64,000 nucleotides of DNA from Paenisporosarcina macmurdoensis (GCF_042658845.1 NZ_JBHSRI010000003.1:135189-199188), one strand, 5' to 3'; positions 53,473-63,619 are shown, counted from the first letter of the stretch. A program made the numbers and translations. Notes: generated by a model not told the origin, from the sequence alone.

Positions 53473-56400
53473 TCATACCCTCAATATTTCGCGGATATCT
53501 TCTTCTGTCATAGCCTTTAGTGGTTCTTCGCCTGAGTGGATTACTTCGTCAATTAGGTTTTGCTTTTTCATTTGAAGTTGGGTGATTTTCTCTTCAATGG
53601 TTCCTTTCGCCACCAAGCGGATGACCTGGACTTCATTTTCCTGCCCCATGCGATGTGCCCGGTCTGCAGCTTGTTGCTCGACCGCTGGATTCCACCAAAG
53701 GTCATATAGGATCACCGTATCGGCTCCTGTCAGATTCAATCCAGTACCCCCTGCTTTTAAGGAAATTAGAAATAAATCCCCTTCGCCTTCATTGAACCGG
53801 TTGCATAATTCTACACGTTCTCTAGGGGGTGTTTTACCGTCTAAATAAAAATAAGGTTGGCCATTTTCACTCAATCGCTGTGCGATAATGCCAAGCATTT
53901 TCGTAAATTGGGAAAACACTAATACCCGTCTTCCTGAGATTCGGCATTCCTCCACAATTTCCATTAATTGATCAAATTTAGCTGACCCACCTTCATATCC
54001 TTCAACGAATAAAGCAGGATGGCAGCATAGTTGGCGTAATCGCGTCAATCCAGCTAAAATTTTAATGCGATTTTTTTGAAAGCTGTCTTTGTTCAAATGC
54101 TTTAAAGCATCTTGTTTCAATTCCGCCAAATAAGCGGCATACAACTTTTTCTGCTCTGTTTGCAGTTCGGACATCTGAATGATTTCGACTTTATCAGGCA
54201 GTTCTTTCAAGACCTCTTTTTTCAACCTCCGTAAAATGAACGGACGTACTCGTTTAGCTATAGCTTCCCGTCTCATCTCGCTATAGAGTCTTCGATTCGG
54301 CAACAGTTCTGGAAAGACGACAGAGAAAATCGACCATAATTCATCCAACGAATTTTCGATTGGTGTCCCAGTAAGGGCGAAACGGTATTTTGCCTGAATC
54401 ACTTTGACTGCTTTTGCCGTCTGGGTCACAGGGTTTTTAAATGCCTGTGCTTCGTCTAAAAATAACGTATGAAAGTGTTTGTCACGGTATAGTGCCCTAT
54501 CCATTCGTAACACTGGGTAAGATGTAATGATGACATCTAATCCCGTACTTTCTTTTAATAAAAACGTTCTTCTTTCTTTATTTCCATCTATAATTCCTGC
54601 CTGTATCTCTGGAGCAAATTTTTTCAGTTCATTCATCCAGTTATAGAGCAAAGAAGATGGGGCTACAATCAATACGGGCAACTTTCGGGCACGAATATCC
54701 GGAAGAACCGACATGATGAATGCAATGCTTTGCACCGTTTTGCCAAGCCCCATATCGTCAGCCAAAATGCCTCCAAATTTATACTTGGCCAGCAACTTGA
54801 ACCAGCTGAACCCGACTTTCTGGTAATCTCGGAGCACGCTCTCTAAACTCTCCGGCACTTCACTAACCAAGTTCTCAGGAGTATGTAAATTTTTCATTAG
54901 CTTAGCGAACGTTTTCCCTGGATCTACTAGCTGTCCGTCTTCAAGAGTCTCAACTAGCTGCATTCCTTGAATCAAAGGGACACGGATTTTTTCTTCATCG
55001 AAGTTTTCTGATGTTATCCCTAAGTCGCGCAGGAAATCGTTCAATGCCAAGAATTCCTTTGTCTCCAGAGACATTAACGTACCGCTCGGAATCCTGTAAT
55101 ACTTGCTCTTTTCTTCGAGAGACTTCAATAATTTCTTGATTTCTGATTCTGGAATCCCTTGGAGGTCAAAACGGAACTCCAACCAATCTGTTCTTTCCTT
55201 ATTCTCTACTTTAATTTTCGGACCGGCATACGCTTTTTGCACTCGTAATTTCACTGCGGTCGTAGCATAAATTTGAAGCAATTTTTCTAAATCTGGAACG
55301 ACGTGAAACAGAAAATGATATTCCGCTTCTTCGTCGTGCATGTAAAAACCACCATCTGTCTGATTAAACGAGCTGCCTTGCATTAATTTCATGATTTCTT
55401 GTTCTTTATTGCGCTGTCGTCGGACGCCGGGATAATGTCGGAACTCATCTTCCGTTTCTTCGCATGGGTTAATAACCAAATGTCCATAATGGAACTCCAC
55501 ACCAGCTACTAAGCGATGTTTGAGGCGATCTAAAAACAATTTTGCGCGAAATGGTGTTTCTACCAAGCGTTCAGTGATTGAATTGGCAATATGTACTATC
55601 CCTAATCGCTTTAATCCTGGAATGACCGTTTCCATAAAATGATCCATTTGAGTAGAAGAAATGATGAGCTTCTTTCCTGACCCTTCCATCAATTCTTTTA
55701 AATCGCCCAGACGGTTGATGTCTTCTGTGGACATTTGGATGAATGCTCCTCGAGAAAATGCCATTTCGTAAGCTTTTAACACGAGAATCTCATCTAGTCC
55801 GTCAACATCTAGTTGATAACCACCTGAACGAGCTTGGTCAAATCGAAAAGACAAAGGCAACTGTTTCTCTAAGTGAAGACCTTCAACCGTCGTTCCAGCA
55901 TGAATCACCTTCACTAAAGGAACTTTCAGTAATAAAGGCAGTAGCTGCTCCCAATCGGAGGCGGATATGACCAATGTATCTTTTGCAAACTCCAAACCTT
56001 CTGCAATACGCTGACTCTTCATTAAAAATACAATGACTTCCTCTGTTTCTTTGTCAAAACTATAGATTTCAGGGCTATAGAAAAAATCTGGAGCGCATTC
56101 ATACGAATTTCCTTGCTCGACTTTTTTCAAGAATTCTTTCACGTTTACGATTCTATCTAATCTTTCGGTCCCGGCTTTTATGGTTATCCCCAATACATAG
56201 CCTGCCTTCCCGAGAAACACAGGGCTACAGCTAAATTCCACAAGGAGAACCTGTCTCTTATCGAAATGCAGCCTTTTGCCTCTTGGTCTCGGTGCTTGCT
56301 GAGTGAATAAATCCAGCATTTTAGCCGTCATGGGATTTTCCCGTTGTTGGTTTTCATCGATTGCCAAAAGAACCCCCGCAATATGATGGCAGTAAGTCGT

Positions 56401-56634
56401 TACGAATCCGACCGGTGGACAACTGCAAGAAGCTAGAATTTTTCCATCTTGCGTTTGTCTCACGCTTATCTGGAACTTGTCCCTACCACCTTCTACAACA
56501 GCCTTTATGGATAAATCGTCCTCTTCATCGGGCTCGAGTAAGATTTTCCCTGCTTGGTTAATGACTTTGCCTTTTTTATAAGCGGCCATTCCGCATAGTC
56601 TTTTTATTTTTGACTCATTTAATGAAAAATTCAT
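53473..56634 (-). CDS. SWIM-domain SNF2-family helicase
   Basis: This is a 1053-residue DNA-dependent ATPase. A SWIM zinc-finger (CSCPPVGFVTTYCHH, about 82-96) is followed by a long bacterial SNF2 N-terminal region. The two RecA-like lobes cover about 590-1045. Motif I is DDMGLGKTVQS, II DEAQAFKN, III LTGTPIENS, V SLKAGGTGLNLTG and VI QAADRAHRMGQ. The start at 56634 has GGAAGG. The bacterial SNF2 with SWIM is of the HepA-like family; role in chromosome or transcription remodelling. Confidence 0.9.
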   Translation of the reverse strand: MNFSLNESKIKRLCGMAAYKKGKVINQAGKILLEPDEEDDLSIKAVVEGGRDKFQISVRQTQDGKILASCSCPPVGFVTTYCHHIAGVLLAIDENQQRENPMTAKMLDLFTQQAPRPRGKRLHFDKRQVLLVEFSCSPVFLGKAGYVLGITIKAGTERLDRIVNVKEFLKKVEQGNSYECAPDFFYSPEIYSFDKETEEVIVFLMKSQRIAEGLEFAKDTLVISASDWEQLLPLLLKVPLVKVIHAGTTVEGLHLEKQLPLSFRFDQARSGGYQLDVDGLDEILVLKAYEMAFSRGAFIQMSTEDINRLGDLKELMEGSGKKLIISSTQMDHFMETVIPGLKRLGIVHIANSITERLVETPFRAKLFLDRLKHRLVAGVEFHYGHLVINPCEETEDEFRHYPGVRRQRNKEQEIMKLMQGSSFNQTDGGFYMHDEEAEYHFLFHVVPDLEKLLQIYATTAVKLRVQKAYAGPKIKVENKERTDWLEFRFDLQGIPESEIKKLLKSLEEKSKYYRIPSGTLMSLETKEFLALNDFLRDLGITSENFDEEKIRVPLIQGMQLVETLEDGQLVDPGKTFAKLMKNLHTPENLVSEVPESLESVLRDYQKVGFSWFKLLAKYKFGGILADDMGLGKTVQSIAFIMSVLPDIRARKLPVLIVAPSSLLYNWMNELKKFAPEIQAGIIDGNKERRTFLLKESTGLDVIITSYPVLRMDRALYRDKHFHTLFLDEAQAFKNPVTQTAKAVKVIQAKYRFALTGTPIENSLDELWSIFSVVFPELLPNRRLYSEMRREAIAKRVRPFILRRLKKEVLKELPDKVEIIQMSELQTEQKKLYAAYLAELKQDALKHLNKDSFQKNRIKILAGLTRLRQLCCHPALFVEGYEGGSAKFDQLMEIVEECRISGRRVLVFSQFTKMLGIIAQRLSENGQPYFYLDGKTPPRERVELCNRFNEGEGDLFLISLKAGGTGLNLTGADTVILYDLWWNPAVEQQAADRAHRMGQENEVQVIRLVAKGTIEEKITQLQMKKQNLIDEVIHSGEEPLKAMTEEDIREILRV

Positions 56635-56684
56635 GGGGTGATCCTTCCTGAAGCACATGGTTGGTTGGAGAAATCAAGTTACTG

Positions 56685-56841
56685 TCTAAGTGTTTTCCCT
56701 ATTATCTCGAACTGAGGTTGTCGTTACAAGCATCCTGCCACAGGTTGTTGAATTCCTCTGCTCACTTTCATGTTTATAAGTCTTTAAGGCACTGTTTTTA
56801 GTACACACTTAGAAAATGCTAAATAGACGCTATCTAAGTGT
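56685..56841. promoter_or_regulatory. Three TCTAAGTGT motifs between SNF2 and selO
   Basis: TCTAAGTGT occurs at 56685-56693 and 56833-56841, and inverted (ACACTTAGA) at 56805-56813. A TATAAT at 56851-56856 sits just past the last copy, so a regulator at the inverted pair could control the selO promoter. Confidence 0.4.
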
Positions 56842-56963
56842 TAGAAGGGTATAATAAATTGGAAGAAGTAAACATTAAATGAGATGCCTTTTTATATAGA
56901 AAGTAAATAACAAATAATAATCATATGTGAAAGATAAAAGACATTAAAAGAAAAGGTGATTCG

Positions 56964-58439
56964 ATGACAGAGGAAAAAGCAATGTTAGAAACAGGATGGA
57001 ACTTTGACAACAGTTATGCTCGACTACCGCAAGTATTTTTCACAAGCTTCACTCCAGATGCAGTACGCTCGCCGGGTTTGATTATTTTAAATACCCCATT
57101 AGCGACGGAATTAGGGTTAAATGCTGATGCGTTACAAAGCAAATACGGAGTAGCTGAACTTGCAGGAAACAAAATTCCAGAAGGAGCAGCACCTCTTGCT
57201 CAAGCTTACGCAGGGCATCAATTCGGGAATTTCAACATGTTAGGAGACGGTCGAGCTCTTTTACTAGGAGAGCAAATCACTCCTGATGGTGAACGGTTTG
57301 ATATTCAGTTCAAAGGTTCAGGTAGAACGCCTTATTCCCGCGGCGGCGATGGTCGAGCGGGACTTGGACAAATGCTACGTGAATATATCATTAGCGAAGC
57401 CATGCATGCACTCGATATTCCTACTACCCGCAGTCTGGCAGTGGTGACTACCGGTGAATCCGTACTCCGCGAAACTGAACTGCAAGGTGCAATTCTGACC
57501 CGAGTTGCTGCTAGTCACATCCGTGTCGGTACGTTCCAATACGCTGCAAACTTTGGCTCAATCGAGGAAGTGCGGGAACTGGCTGATTATACAATAAAAC
57601 GCCATTATCCTGAAGTAGATGCTGATGACAATCGATATTTATCGTTCCTTCGAGAAGTGATTAAACGTCAAGCTTCGCTCATTGCTAAATGGCAATTGGT
57701 TGGCTTTATACACGGTGTGATGAACACCGACAATATGACCATTAGCGGAGAAACGATTGACTACGGTCCTTGCGCCTTCATGGATAACTACGATCCAGCA
57801 ACGGTATTCAGCTCCATTGACCGACAAGGCCGTTATGCTTACGGAAATCAACCATATATTGGTGGATGGAATCTCGCGCGATTTGCAGAAACACTATTGC
57901 CGCTTCTTCATGATGATCAGAATGAGGCGATTAAAATAGCCACAGAAGCAATCGGAGAATTTAATAAGTTCTATCACGAGAATTGGTATGCGGGAATGAG
58001 AGAAAAACTTGGCATTTTCAACGCAGAAGAAGCGAATGAAAAACTTATTGAGGATCTCCTAAATATGATGCAAAAGCATAGTGCGGACTATACCAATACC
58101 TTCCGTTCACTGACTTTAGATAAGTTGGAAGACACGGCTCTGTTTAACAGCGAAGAATTTAAGATGTGGAATGAGCTGTGGCAAGCAAGACTAAGCAGAC
58201 AGCAGGAATCTAAAGAAGACTCTCAGCAGTTAATGCGAAACAGCAATCCTGCAATAATCCCTCGCAACCATCGGGTAGAAGAAGCACTAGAAGCTGCAGT
58301 GGAACGTGGAGATTATAGCGTGATGGAGAAACTGCTTGAAGTTCTTTCAAAACCTTTTGCACATACACAAGAGCAGACGGATTTCTGCACAGTGCCGACA
58401 GAACCTAATGAGTCTTATCGAACTTATTGTGGTACTTGA
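56964..58439 (+). CDS. selO: Protein adenylyltransferase SelO (YdiU)
   Basis: This is a SelO pseudokinase-fold enzyme that transfers AMP from ATP to Ser, Thr or Tyr residues of target proteins, linked to redox stress. The glycine-rich loop is LGDGRALLLGEQI (about 93-105). QFKGSGRTPYSRGGDGRAG (about 114-132) holds the conserved Lys. The catalytic region is HGVMNTDNMTISG, followed by the DYGPCAF motif near 270. It is 491 residues, full length, and ends in YCGT, with a Cys at the position used by selenocysteine in eukaryotic SelO. It has its own terminator. Confidence 0.92.
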   Translation: MTEEKAMLETGWNFDNSYARLPQVFFTSFTPDAVRSPGLIILNTPLATELGLNADALQSKYGVAELAGNKIPEGAAPLAQAYAGHQFGNFNMLGDGRALLLGEQITPDGERFDIQFKGSGRTPYSRGGDGRAGLGQMLREYIISEAMHALDIPTTRSLAVVTTGESVLRETELQGAILTRVAASHIRVGTFQYAANFGSIEEVRELADYTIKRHYPEVDADDNRYLSFLREVIKRQASLIAKWQLVGFIHGVMNTDNMTISGETIDYGPCAFMDNYDPATVFSSIDRQGRYAYGNQPYIGGWNLARFAETLLPLLHDDQNEAIKIATEAIGEFNKFYHENWYAGMREKLGIFNAEEANEKLIEDLLNMMQKHSADYTNTFRSLTLDKLEDTALFNSEEFKMWNELWQARLSRQQESKEDSQQLMRNSNPAIIPRNHRVEEALEAAVERGDYSVMEKLLEVLSKPFAHTQEQTDFCTVPTEPNESYRTYCGT

Positions 58440-58465
58440 TTAATAATCAAAATAAATGTTAGAGA

Positions 58466-58523
58466 AAATGCCTGTCATCGAATGAAGTATGAAACTACTT
58501 CTTTTGATGACAGGCATTTTTTA
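58466..58523. terminator. selO terminator (copy A)
   Basis: AAATGCCTGTCATCGAA pairs with TTTGATGACAGGCATTT, with T run after. It lies between convergent selO and lctP and serves both. Two related copies occur at 61877-61925 and, as a partial left arm, near 63852-63863. Confidence 0.85.
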
Positions 58524-58613
58524 TTTATTACTTGATTCTTGAACCACTTCGAACAAGACAGAGAATCCTCGGACATTAATCAACAACACTTGAGACAGAT
58601 TTCAGGGACAGTA

Positions 58614-58625
58614 GTGCCACCCATA
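58614..58625. repeat. Short dispersed repeat, copy 3 (end only)
   Basis: GTGCCACCCATA matches the end of the repeats at 51735 and 53350. It abuts the stop of lctP. Confidence 0.55.
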
Positions 58626-60203
58626 TCAGATACCAAAAAGAGATAAAAGGTAAGTCCAAATGCAGATGAGCCCGAGTAGTGCCAGACTATATTTGATAGT
58701 CATTCTAAGTAAGGTTGATTCTTGTCCAGTTTCTTTTACGGCTGCTGTTGCAATGGCAATCGATTGTGGAGAAATCAGTTTGGCCATTACCCCACCACTT
58801 GTGTTGGCAGCAAGAAGAAGAGCAGAACTTGTGCCAATTTGTTGACCTGTCACGACTTGGAGATTTCCAAATAAGGCATTGTTACTAACAACAGAGCCTG
58901 TGATAAATACGCCGATCCATCCAAGAACTGGGGATACCAATGGAAAGATATCGCCTGTTTTTGCGAGTGAAAGGCCGATTGAAGAAGAAAGTCCTGCATA
59001 GTTTGAAAGATTGGCAAATCCCATAATAAAACAGATGGTTAAAACAGGGATCCAAAGTTCTTTCAGTGTATCGCCTAAGCTTTCCATACCTTCTTTTAAG
59101 TTAATTCTATTACTAAACATACCTGTTAACATAACGGCTAAGAAAATCGCCGTACCTGTTGCAGAAATCAAGTCCAGTTTAAAGATGGCAATTAATGGTG
59201 TTTCGATTGCAGCAATTGGTGGGACTTTCACGACTTGACCGTCTAATCCAGGAATCGGTAACAATAGTGTTGTCTTATAGAGTAGACCACCTTCTAAAAA
59301 TAAAGCTTTGAAAACTGGAAGGCTCCAGATCAAAATCATTCCTGTCAAAATGTAAAACGGAGACCAAGCAAGAATAATCTCTTTAAGAGAGTAGTTTTGC
59401 TGGACGCCTACCTCTTCGTCAGGATTTTCACGATAGATATTTTTTGGCTGCCATTTATTTAAGAAAAGCGCAAGAACAGCCATACTCACAAGAGCAGAAA
59501 TTATATTGGCTAACTCTGGTCCTAAAAATATGATAGTGAGTGTTTGAAGAGCTGTATATGTTCCACTCACGACAAGTAAAGCTGGTAACGTTTCTTTTAT
59601 ACCTTTCCATTTGTCGAGAATAAAGACGAGTAAGAATGGAATGATGAAAGAGATAAAAGGCAGTGTCCAAGCCAGTGTACGAGATAAATCGATTGGCTCC
59701 ATATTGCCCATTTGCGCCCCGACGATAACAGGAATTCCAATTGCACCAAATGCTCCAGATGCAGCATTTGCAATTAAACAAAGCATTGCCGCTTTCAATG
59801 GACGGAACCCAAGTTCTGTTAATAAGGCTGCACAAATGGCTATTGGAACACCAAAACCGGCTGCACCTTCTAAAAATGCACTGAAGCTAAAGCCAATCAG
59901 TAATACTTGAAGTCGTTGGTCTCGTGAGATATTTGCGATACTTCCACGAATCACGTCAAATTTCCCTGTTTTAACCGAGATTTTATAGAGCCAAACTGCC
60001 ATTATCACGATATAGCCGATTGGCCACAAACCGTTGGCAATCCCGTGGAAGACTGCAGCAATGGCCTTTAAAAATGTCATTTGGAATAAAAATGTCGATA
60101 CAATTATGCTAATGATTAGGGTGAAAAGGGCTGCGATAATGCCCTTCATTTTGAATAGAGTTAGACCCAAAAGAAAGAATATGACAGGAAGGGCTGCAAC
60201 CAA
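58626..60203 (-). CDS. lctP: L-lactate permease
   Basis: This is a LctP-family lactate:proton symporter with about 12-14 membrane helices, including the block GFSFSAFLEGAAGFGVPIAI (about 108-127), and GSVVSNNALFGNLQ near the C-terminus. The coordinates start at the first canonical in-frame codon, TTG 60203. The family N-terminus (I/M-W-x-Q-x-Y-N-P-L-N-N) continues in frame upstream to an ATC at 60251 with AGAAGGA six bases before it. There is no in-frame ATG, GTG or TTG there, so the true protein is probably 16 residues longer (541). It is downstream of ldh, giving a lactate-handling pair. Confidence 0.88.
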   Translation of the reverse strand: MVAALPVIFFLLGLTLFKMKGIIAALFTLIISIIVSTFLFQMTFLKAIAAVFHGIANGLWPIGYIVIMAVWLYKISVKTGKFDVIRGSIANISRDQRLQVLLIGFSFSAFLEGAAGFGVPIAICAALLTELGFRPLKAAMLCLIANAASGAFGAIGIPVIVGAQMGNMEPIDLSRTLAWTLPFISFIIPFLLVFILDKWKGIKETLPALLVVSGTYTALQTLTIIFLGPELANIISALVSMAVLALFLNKWQPKNIYRENPDEEVGVQQNYSLKEIILAWSPFYILTGMILIWSLPVFKALFLEGGLLYKTTLLLPIPGLDGQVVKVPPIAAIETPLIAIFKLDLISATGTAIFLAVMLTGMFSNRINLKEGMESLGDTLKELWIPVLTICFIMGFANLSNYAGLSSSIGLSLAKTGDIFPLVSPVLGWIGVFITGSVVSNNALFGNLQVVTGQQIGTSSALLLAANTSGGVMAKLISPQSIAIATAAVKETGQESTLLRMTIKYSLALLGLICIWTYLLSLFGI

Positions 60204-60276
60204 GGCAGATAAGTATGTGTTATTTAATGGATTATAATCTTGGATCCAGATGATGCATCCTTCTTTCTAGTTGAAA

Positions 60277-61239
60277 TTATAATTTCACTTCTTCAAAGCG
60301 AGGCGCCAAAATGGCTTTTAAGACATCTGCGCTGTGTTGGAATTTTTGTTGTTCTTCTTCATTGAGTTCTAATTCGACAATTTCTCGGATCCCACTACGA
60401 TTTATGATTGCTGGAACACCCATGTATACATTTTTTTCACTATATTGACCATCCAGATGAGCAGATACTGTTAACACGCTATTTTCATTGTTTAAAATGG
60501 CTTTTGTAATTCGCGCAAGTCCCATGGCGATGCCATAGTAAGTAGCACCTTTACCTTCAATGATTTTGTAGGCTGCATCCCGTACATTAATGAAAATTTC
60601 ATCTAAATCTTCTTTTTTATACTGTTCTTGACGTTCAATCATTTTCAAAATGGGAATGCCTCCCACGTCTGCGGAACTATAAACAGGTAGCTCACTGTCA
60701 CCGTGTTCTCCGATGATATACGCATGAACATTTTTGGGTGCAATTTTAAAATAATCACCTATTAAGTATCGGAAACGGGCTGTATCAAGAATGGTACCAG
60801 ATCCTATGACTCGTCCTTTCGGTAACCCACTATAATGCCACGTAGCGTAAGTTAAGATGTCAACGGGATTGGTTGCGACAAGAAAGATACCATTAAATCC
60901 ACTAGCCATGACATTCTCGACAATTGTTTTAAAAATAATCAAATTCTTATCCACAAGGTCAAGGCGTGTTTCTCCTGGTTTTTGGTTCGCTCCTGCACAA
61001 ATAACAACTATATCTACATCTGCACAATCTTTATACTCTCCAAAAAGGATATTGGTTGAATCTGGGGAGAATACTTTCCCATGATTCAAATCCATTACCT
61101 CACCGATTGCTTTTTCTTTATTTACATCAATCAAGATCAACTCATCTACAATTCCTTGATTCATAAGAGCAAAGGCGTAGCTTGATCCTACATATCCTGT
61201 TCCAATTACTGCGACACTGCTTATTTTTTCTTTTTTCAT
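60277..61239 (-). CDS. ldh: L-lactate dehydrogenase
   Basis: This is an NAD-dependent L-lactate dehydrogenase, 320 residues, interconverting pyruvate and lactate. The nucleotide-binding motif GTGYVGSSYA (13-22), the loop Arg in NQKPGETRLD (Arg92), the Asp152/Arg155 pair in LDTARFR and the catalytic His179 in GEHGDSE are all seen. GGAAGA is upstream of the ATG. It starts a two-gene unit with lctP. Confidence 0.93.
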   Translation of the reverse strand: MKKEKISSVAVIGTGYVGSSYAFALMNQGIVDELILIDVNKEKAIGEVMDLNHGKVFSPDSTNILFGEYKDCADVDIVVICAGANQKPGETRLDLVDKNLIIFKTIVENVMASGFNGIFLVATNPVDILTYATWHYSGLPKGRVIGSGTILDTARFRYLIGDYFKIAPKNVHAYIIGEHGDSELPVYSSADVGGIPILKMIERQEQYKKEDLDEIFINVRDAAYKIIEGKGATYYGIAMGLARITKAILNNENSVLTVSAHLDGQYSEKNVYMGVPAIINRSGIREIVELELNEEEQQKFQHSADVLKAILAPRFEEVKL

Positions 61240-61324
61240 AAGTTGATCTTCCTTTCATATCAATACTGTTGTAAAAAGGAAATATTTTTTTGAACAGATT
61301 CACCATTAGACTTTCTTGTTTCTA

Positions 61325-61510
61325 TTAATTATCTAAACTATTTAAATCGATTATCATACCTGTATTCAAAGTAATGAAAACAAATAAAGTAATTAACATT
61401 AAGACTATCATTTTACTCAGCTCTTCCCATGTCCTAAACCCTTCTGAACCTGGAGGTGCGTAAAATGAGGCCAAATATGAGCCGAATTTTTGTGTATTTA
61501 TGAAATGCAT
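61325..61510 (-). CDS. Possible small membrane protein
   Basis: This is a 61-residue frame with one helix (MIVLMLITLFVFITLNTG, about 34-51). The ribosome site is weak (GGATTAGG adjoining the ATG). It may be a real short gene or a chance frame. Confidence 0.35.
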   Translation of the reverse strand: MHFINTQKFGSYLASFYAPPGSEGFRTWEELSKMIVLMLITLFVFITLNTGMIIDLNSLDN

Positions 61511-61840
61511 CCTAATCCAATCCTTTTATAGTCTATAAATATTAAGTAAACAATTAACCACAATGTTCCTTTTTATATCCGCGTCTGAAACATGTTTTTG
61601 TTTGCTCACTTTTTTCACTTCTTTCATTAAATTAGGTTATATTTAGCGTAATGCATCCTCATGCGAAACACTGTAACTTTTATCACACGTGGAGTGTTAT
61701 ACACCGCCCGTATACTCCACTTAACGGTGGTTTATTCGGTTTCACCTAATTTATTCCACAAAAAAGGCTACCCTATTATGGGCAACCAAACAATTTCGTA
61801 AAAGGCTATCGATCCGTCTTCGCATTTTATTTCACTTTTT
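61511..61840. other. Intergenic stretch with hairpins
   Basis: Contains GTGGAGT (61689-61695) pairing with ACTCCAC (61714-61720), and an imperfect stem around GGCTACCC and GGGCAACC (near 61768-61788). No gene is recognised. Confidence 0.35.
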
Positions 61841-61925
61841 AAATGAGCTAAATTATTGTGGTACTTGATTAAAAAAATGCCTGTCATCGAGTAAAGTGTG
61901 AAACTACTTCATTCGATGACAGGCA
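61841..61925. repeat. selO 3'-end and terminator remnant (copy B)
   Basis: AATGAG, then AATTATTGTGGTACTTGATT, is the selO terminal codon stretch (about the last 25 bases, including its stop, with a small deletion). It is followed by a second copy of the selO terminator stem (61877-61925), which here also serves the minus-strand gene to its right. Confidence 0.75.
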
Positions 61926-61944
61926 TTAATAATTACTCGAATTT

Positions 61945-62691
61945 CTACTTAACTGTCTCAATCTCTAACTTATCCAGTAACCTAATATACTCTATGTGGT
62001 CATCCCCACCAGAAAAGCCGCTTCCATTCAACGCATTAACAGTAGGAAGCACTTTGCCCGAACGATCATAGGCCATCCAGCCAAAATACATATAGTGTTC
62101 TATAAAGAAATTGCTGAATATATCTGGCTGTCTAGCTGTCTCCAACTCCGTATATGAAGCCAAAATGGATGACCAACTATCCGGCAATGGCATAGCACCG
62201 TATGATGTGTCCGAGAGTTTAACTAGTTCCTCGAGTTGAACACCTGGATCATAGTACTCAATGCCTTCAGTGATGTGGAATGTCCGATCTTTTATCAGAT
62301 AGAACTTCAGCTTTTCAATAGGTATTTCAGGAGAAATGTTCCACACCAAGTGGGTAGTGGAGATATCTCCATCCTCAATACGCCATGAATGTGGATTACC
62401 ACCTGTATTGGCTGATGCTAGCTCCCAGTCGCTTTTTTTCCATACCCAATAACTGACTCCATAATTGTTCTCTTCAGATTTAAAGGGGACAAATACATGT
62501 TTTTCATCAACCTCGATGGTGTCCTGAATTTCTTTTACATTTGCTTCCGGGAAGATGTGATTGATTTCCTTAATCAATTCCCCCTTATCTGGAAAGGAGT
62601 TCGGATTGTTAGAAGTAATCCAATAAATCAAACTGATGACCAGTAATATGGCCAAGACACTTATTATGACTAGTCGTTTTTTCTTTGACAT
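61945..62691 (-). CDS. Hypothetical membrane-anchored protein
   Basis: This is a 248-residue protein with an N-terminal membrane helix (about 6-25) and an outer domain (about 30-248) of mixed structure, with Trp/Tyr-rich motifs (YWVWKKSDWEL). The upstream gene ends one base before it, so they form a two-gene unit. No family recognised. Confidence 0.65.
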   Translation of the reverse strand: MSKKKRLVIISVLAILLVISLIYWITSNNPNSFPDKGELIKEINHIFPEANVKEIQDTIEVDEKHVFVPFKSEENNYGVSYWVWKKSDWELASANTGGNPHSWRIEDGDISTTHLVWNISPEIPIEKLKFYLIKDRTFHITEGIEYYDPGVQLEELVKLSDTSYGAMPLPDSWSSILASYTELETARQPDIFSNFFIEHYMYFGWMAYDRSGKVLPTVNALNGSGFSGGDDHIEYIRLLDKLEIETVK

Positions 62692-62692
62692 C

Positions 62693-63439
62693 TTAATTTA
62701 CCCCCTCAATCAGAGAGTCTTTAAAGCGAAAATACCGCTGTTCTTTTGGGGTGGATATCAAAAGTCCTTTTCCATCCTCTTCGATATAAACCACCGAGAT
62801 CAATCCACTGCCCCATTTAGGGATAGCTCCGATAAGTTGGTACGGAAACTTTTCTTGTGTGTTTGTTGAATCGTATTCCAAATTCGCTCCGTAATACCAG
62901 TCTGTGCTCTGTATCGGTTCTTCACTGAAATCAAGGATAGTTGCCAAAGCATTTTCTTTATCCATCTGCTGTTGCTTTACCCCAGGGTGAATAGGAATAA
63001 TGGAAGCGTCGTCAATGTTCGAAAGATAAGTCAACGGTTCATTTCCCGGATAAATGGCCTGAAAAATCGGAATCGCAAGCAGCGTGAAGATGAGAAAGAT
63101 AAAGTTGGCTGCAAAACCAAACCAGGCAAAGGTACGGTAAATCTTCCATTCCTCGTTCTTTTTTCTAAAGTATGCATATAAACCCCATACACCCAACGGC
63201 AAAATCGGTATTCTCATCAACGTACCGAACATCTCAGTATTAAATGAGAACGAAAACAACCCGACTAGTATGACCACTAGCACTTTCCAAATTTCCAATT
63301 CATCTGATTGTCTGCTATACAGACGATAGGCAATCCATGCAATGATACACCACGCTATTATTGTCATACTCACTTCCACCACATTGTTGGTCTCCAAGAA
63401 AATCATTCCCCTTATTGCTAATGATTGCACATGATTCAT
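62693..63439 (-). CDS. Hypothetical membrane protein
   Basis: This is a 248-residue protein. Four N-terminal helices lie at about 20-45, 52-68, 75-92 and 105-130, followed by an outer domain (about 135-248). It starts without a strong ribosome site. It pairs with the next gene and the two may act together in the membrane. No function recognised. Confidence 0.65.
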   Translation of the reverse strand: MNHVQSLAIRGMIFLETNNVVEVSMTIIAWCIIAWIAYRLYSRQSDELEIWKVLVVILVGLFSFSFNTEMFGTLMRIPILPLGVWGLYAYFRKKNEEWKIYRTFAWFGFAANFIFLIFTLLAIPIFQAIYPGNEPLTYLSNIDDASIIPIHPGVKQQQMDKENALATILDFSEEPIQSTDWYYGANLEYDSTNTQEKFPYQLIGAIPKWGSGLISVVYIEEDGKGLLISTPKEQRYFRFKDSLIEGVN

Positions 63440-63619
63440 ATCTTTATAAACCTAGTTAGCACCTTCTTAATTTCGACAAAGAAATTCGAATCCCCTTCCA
63501 ATATTTCTCTTTTTCAAGAATCGGTTCATTTATAATGTTGGTGTTTTATAAAAAGGAGAGAATCGGCTTCCTTTCGATTAACAATATGAGAAGACTTTTT
63601 GAAATATTAAAAGGAGCTA

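Noticed and set aside
59455..59835. Minus-strand frame within lctP
   Set aside because: It is an out-of-frame shadow of the permease with no start signal.
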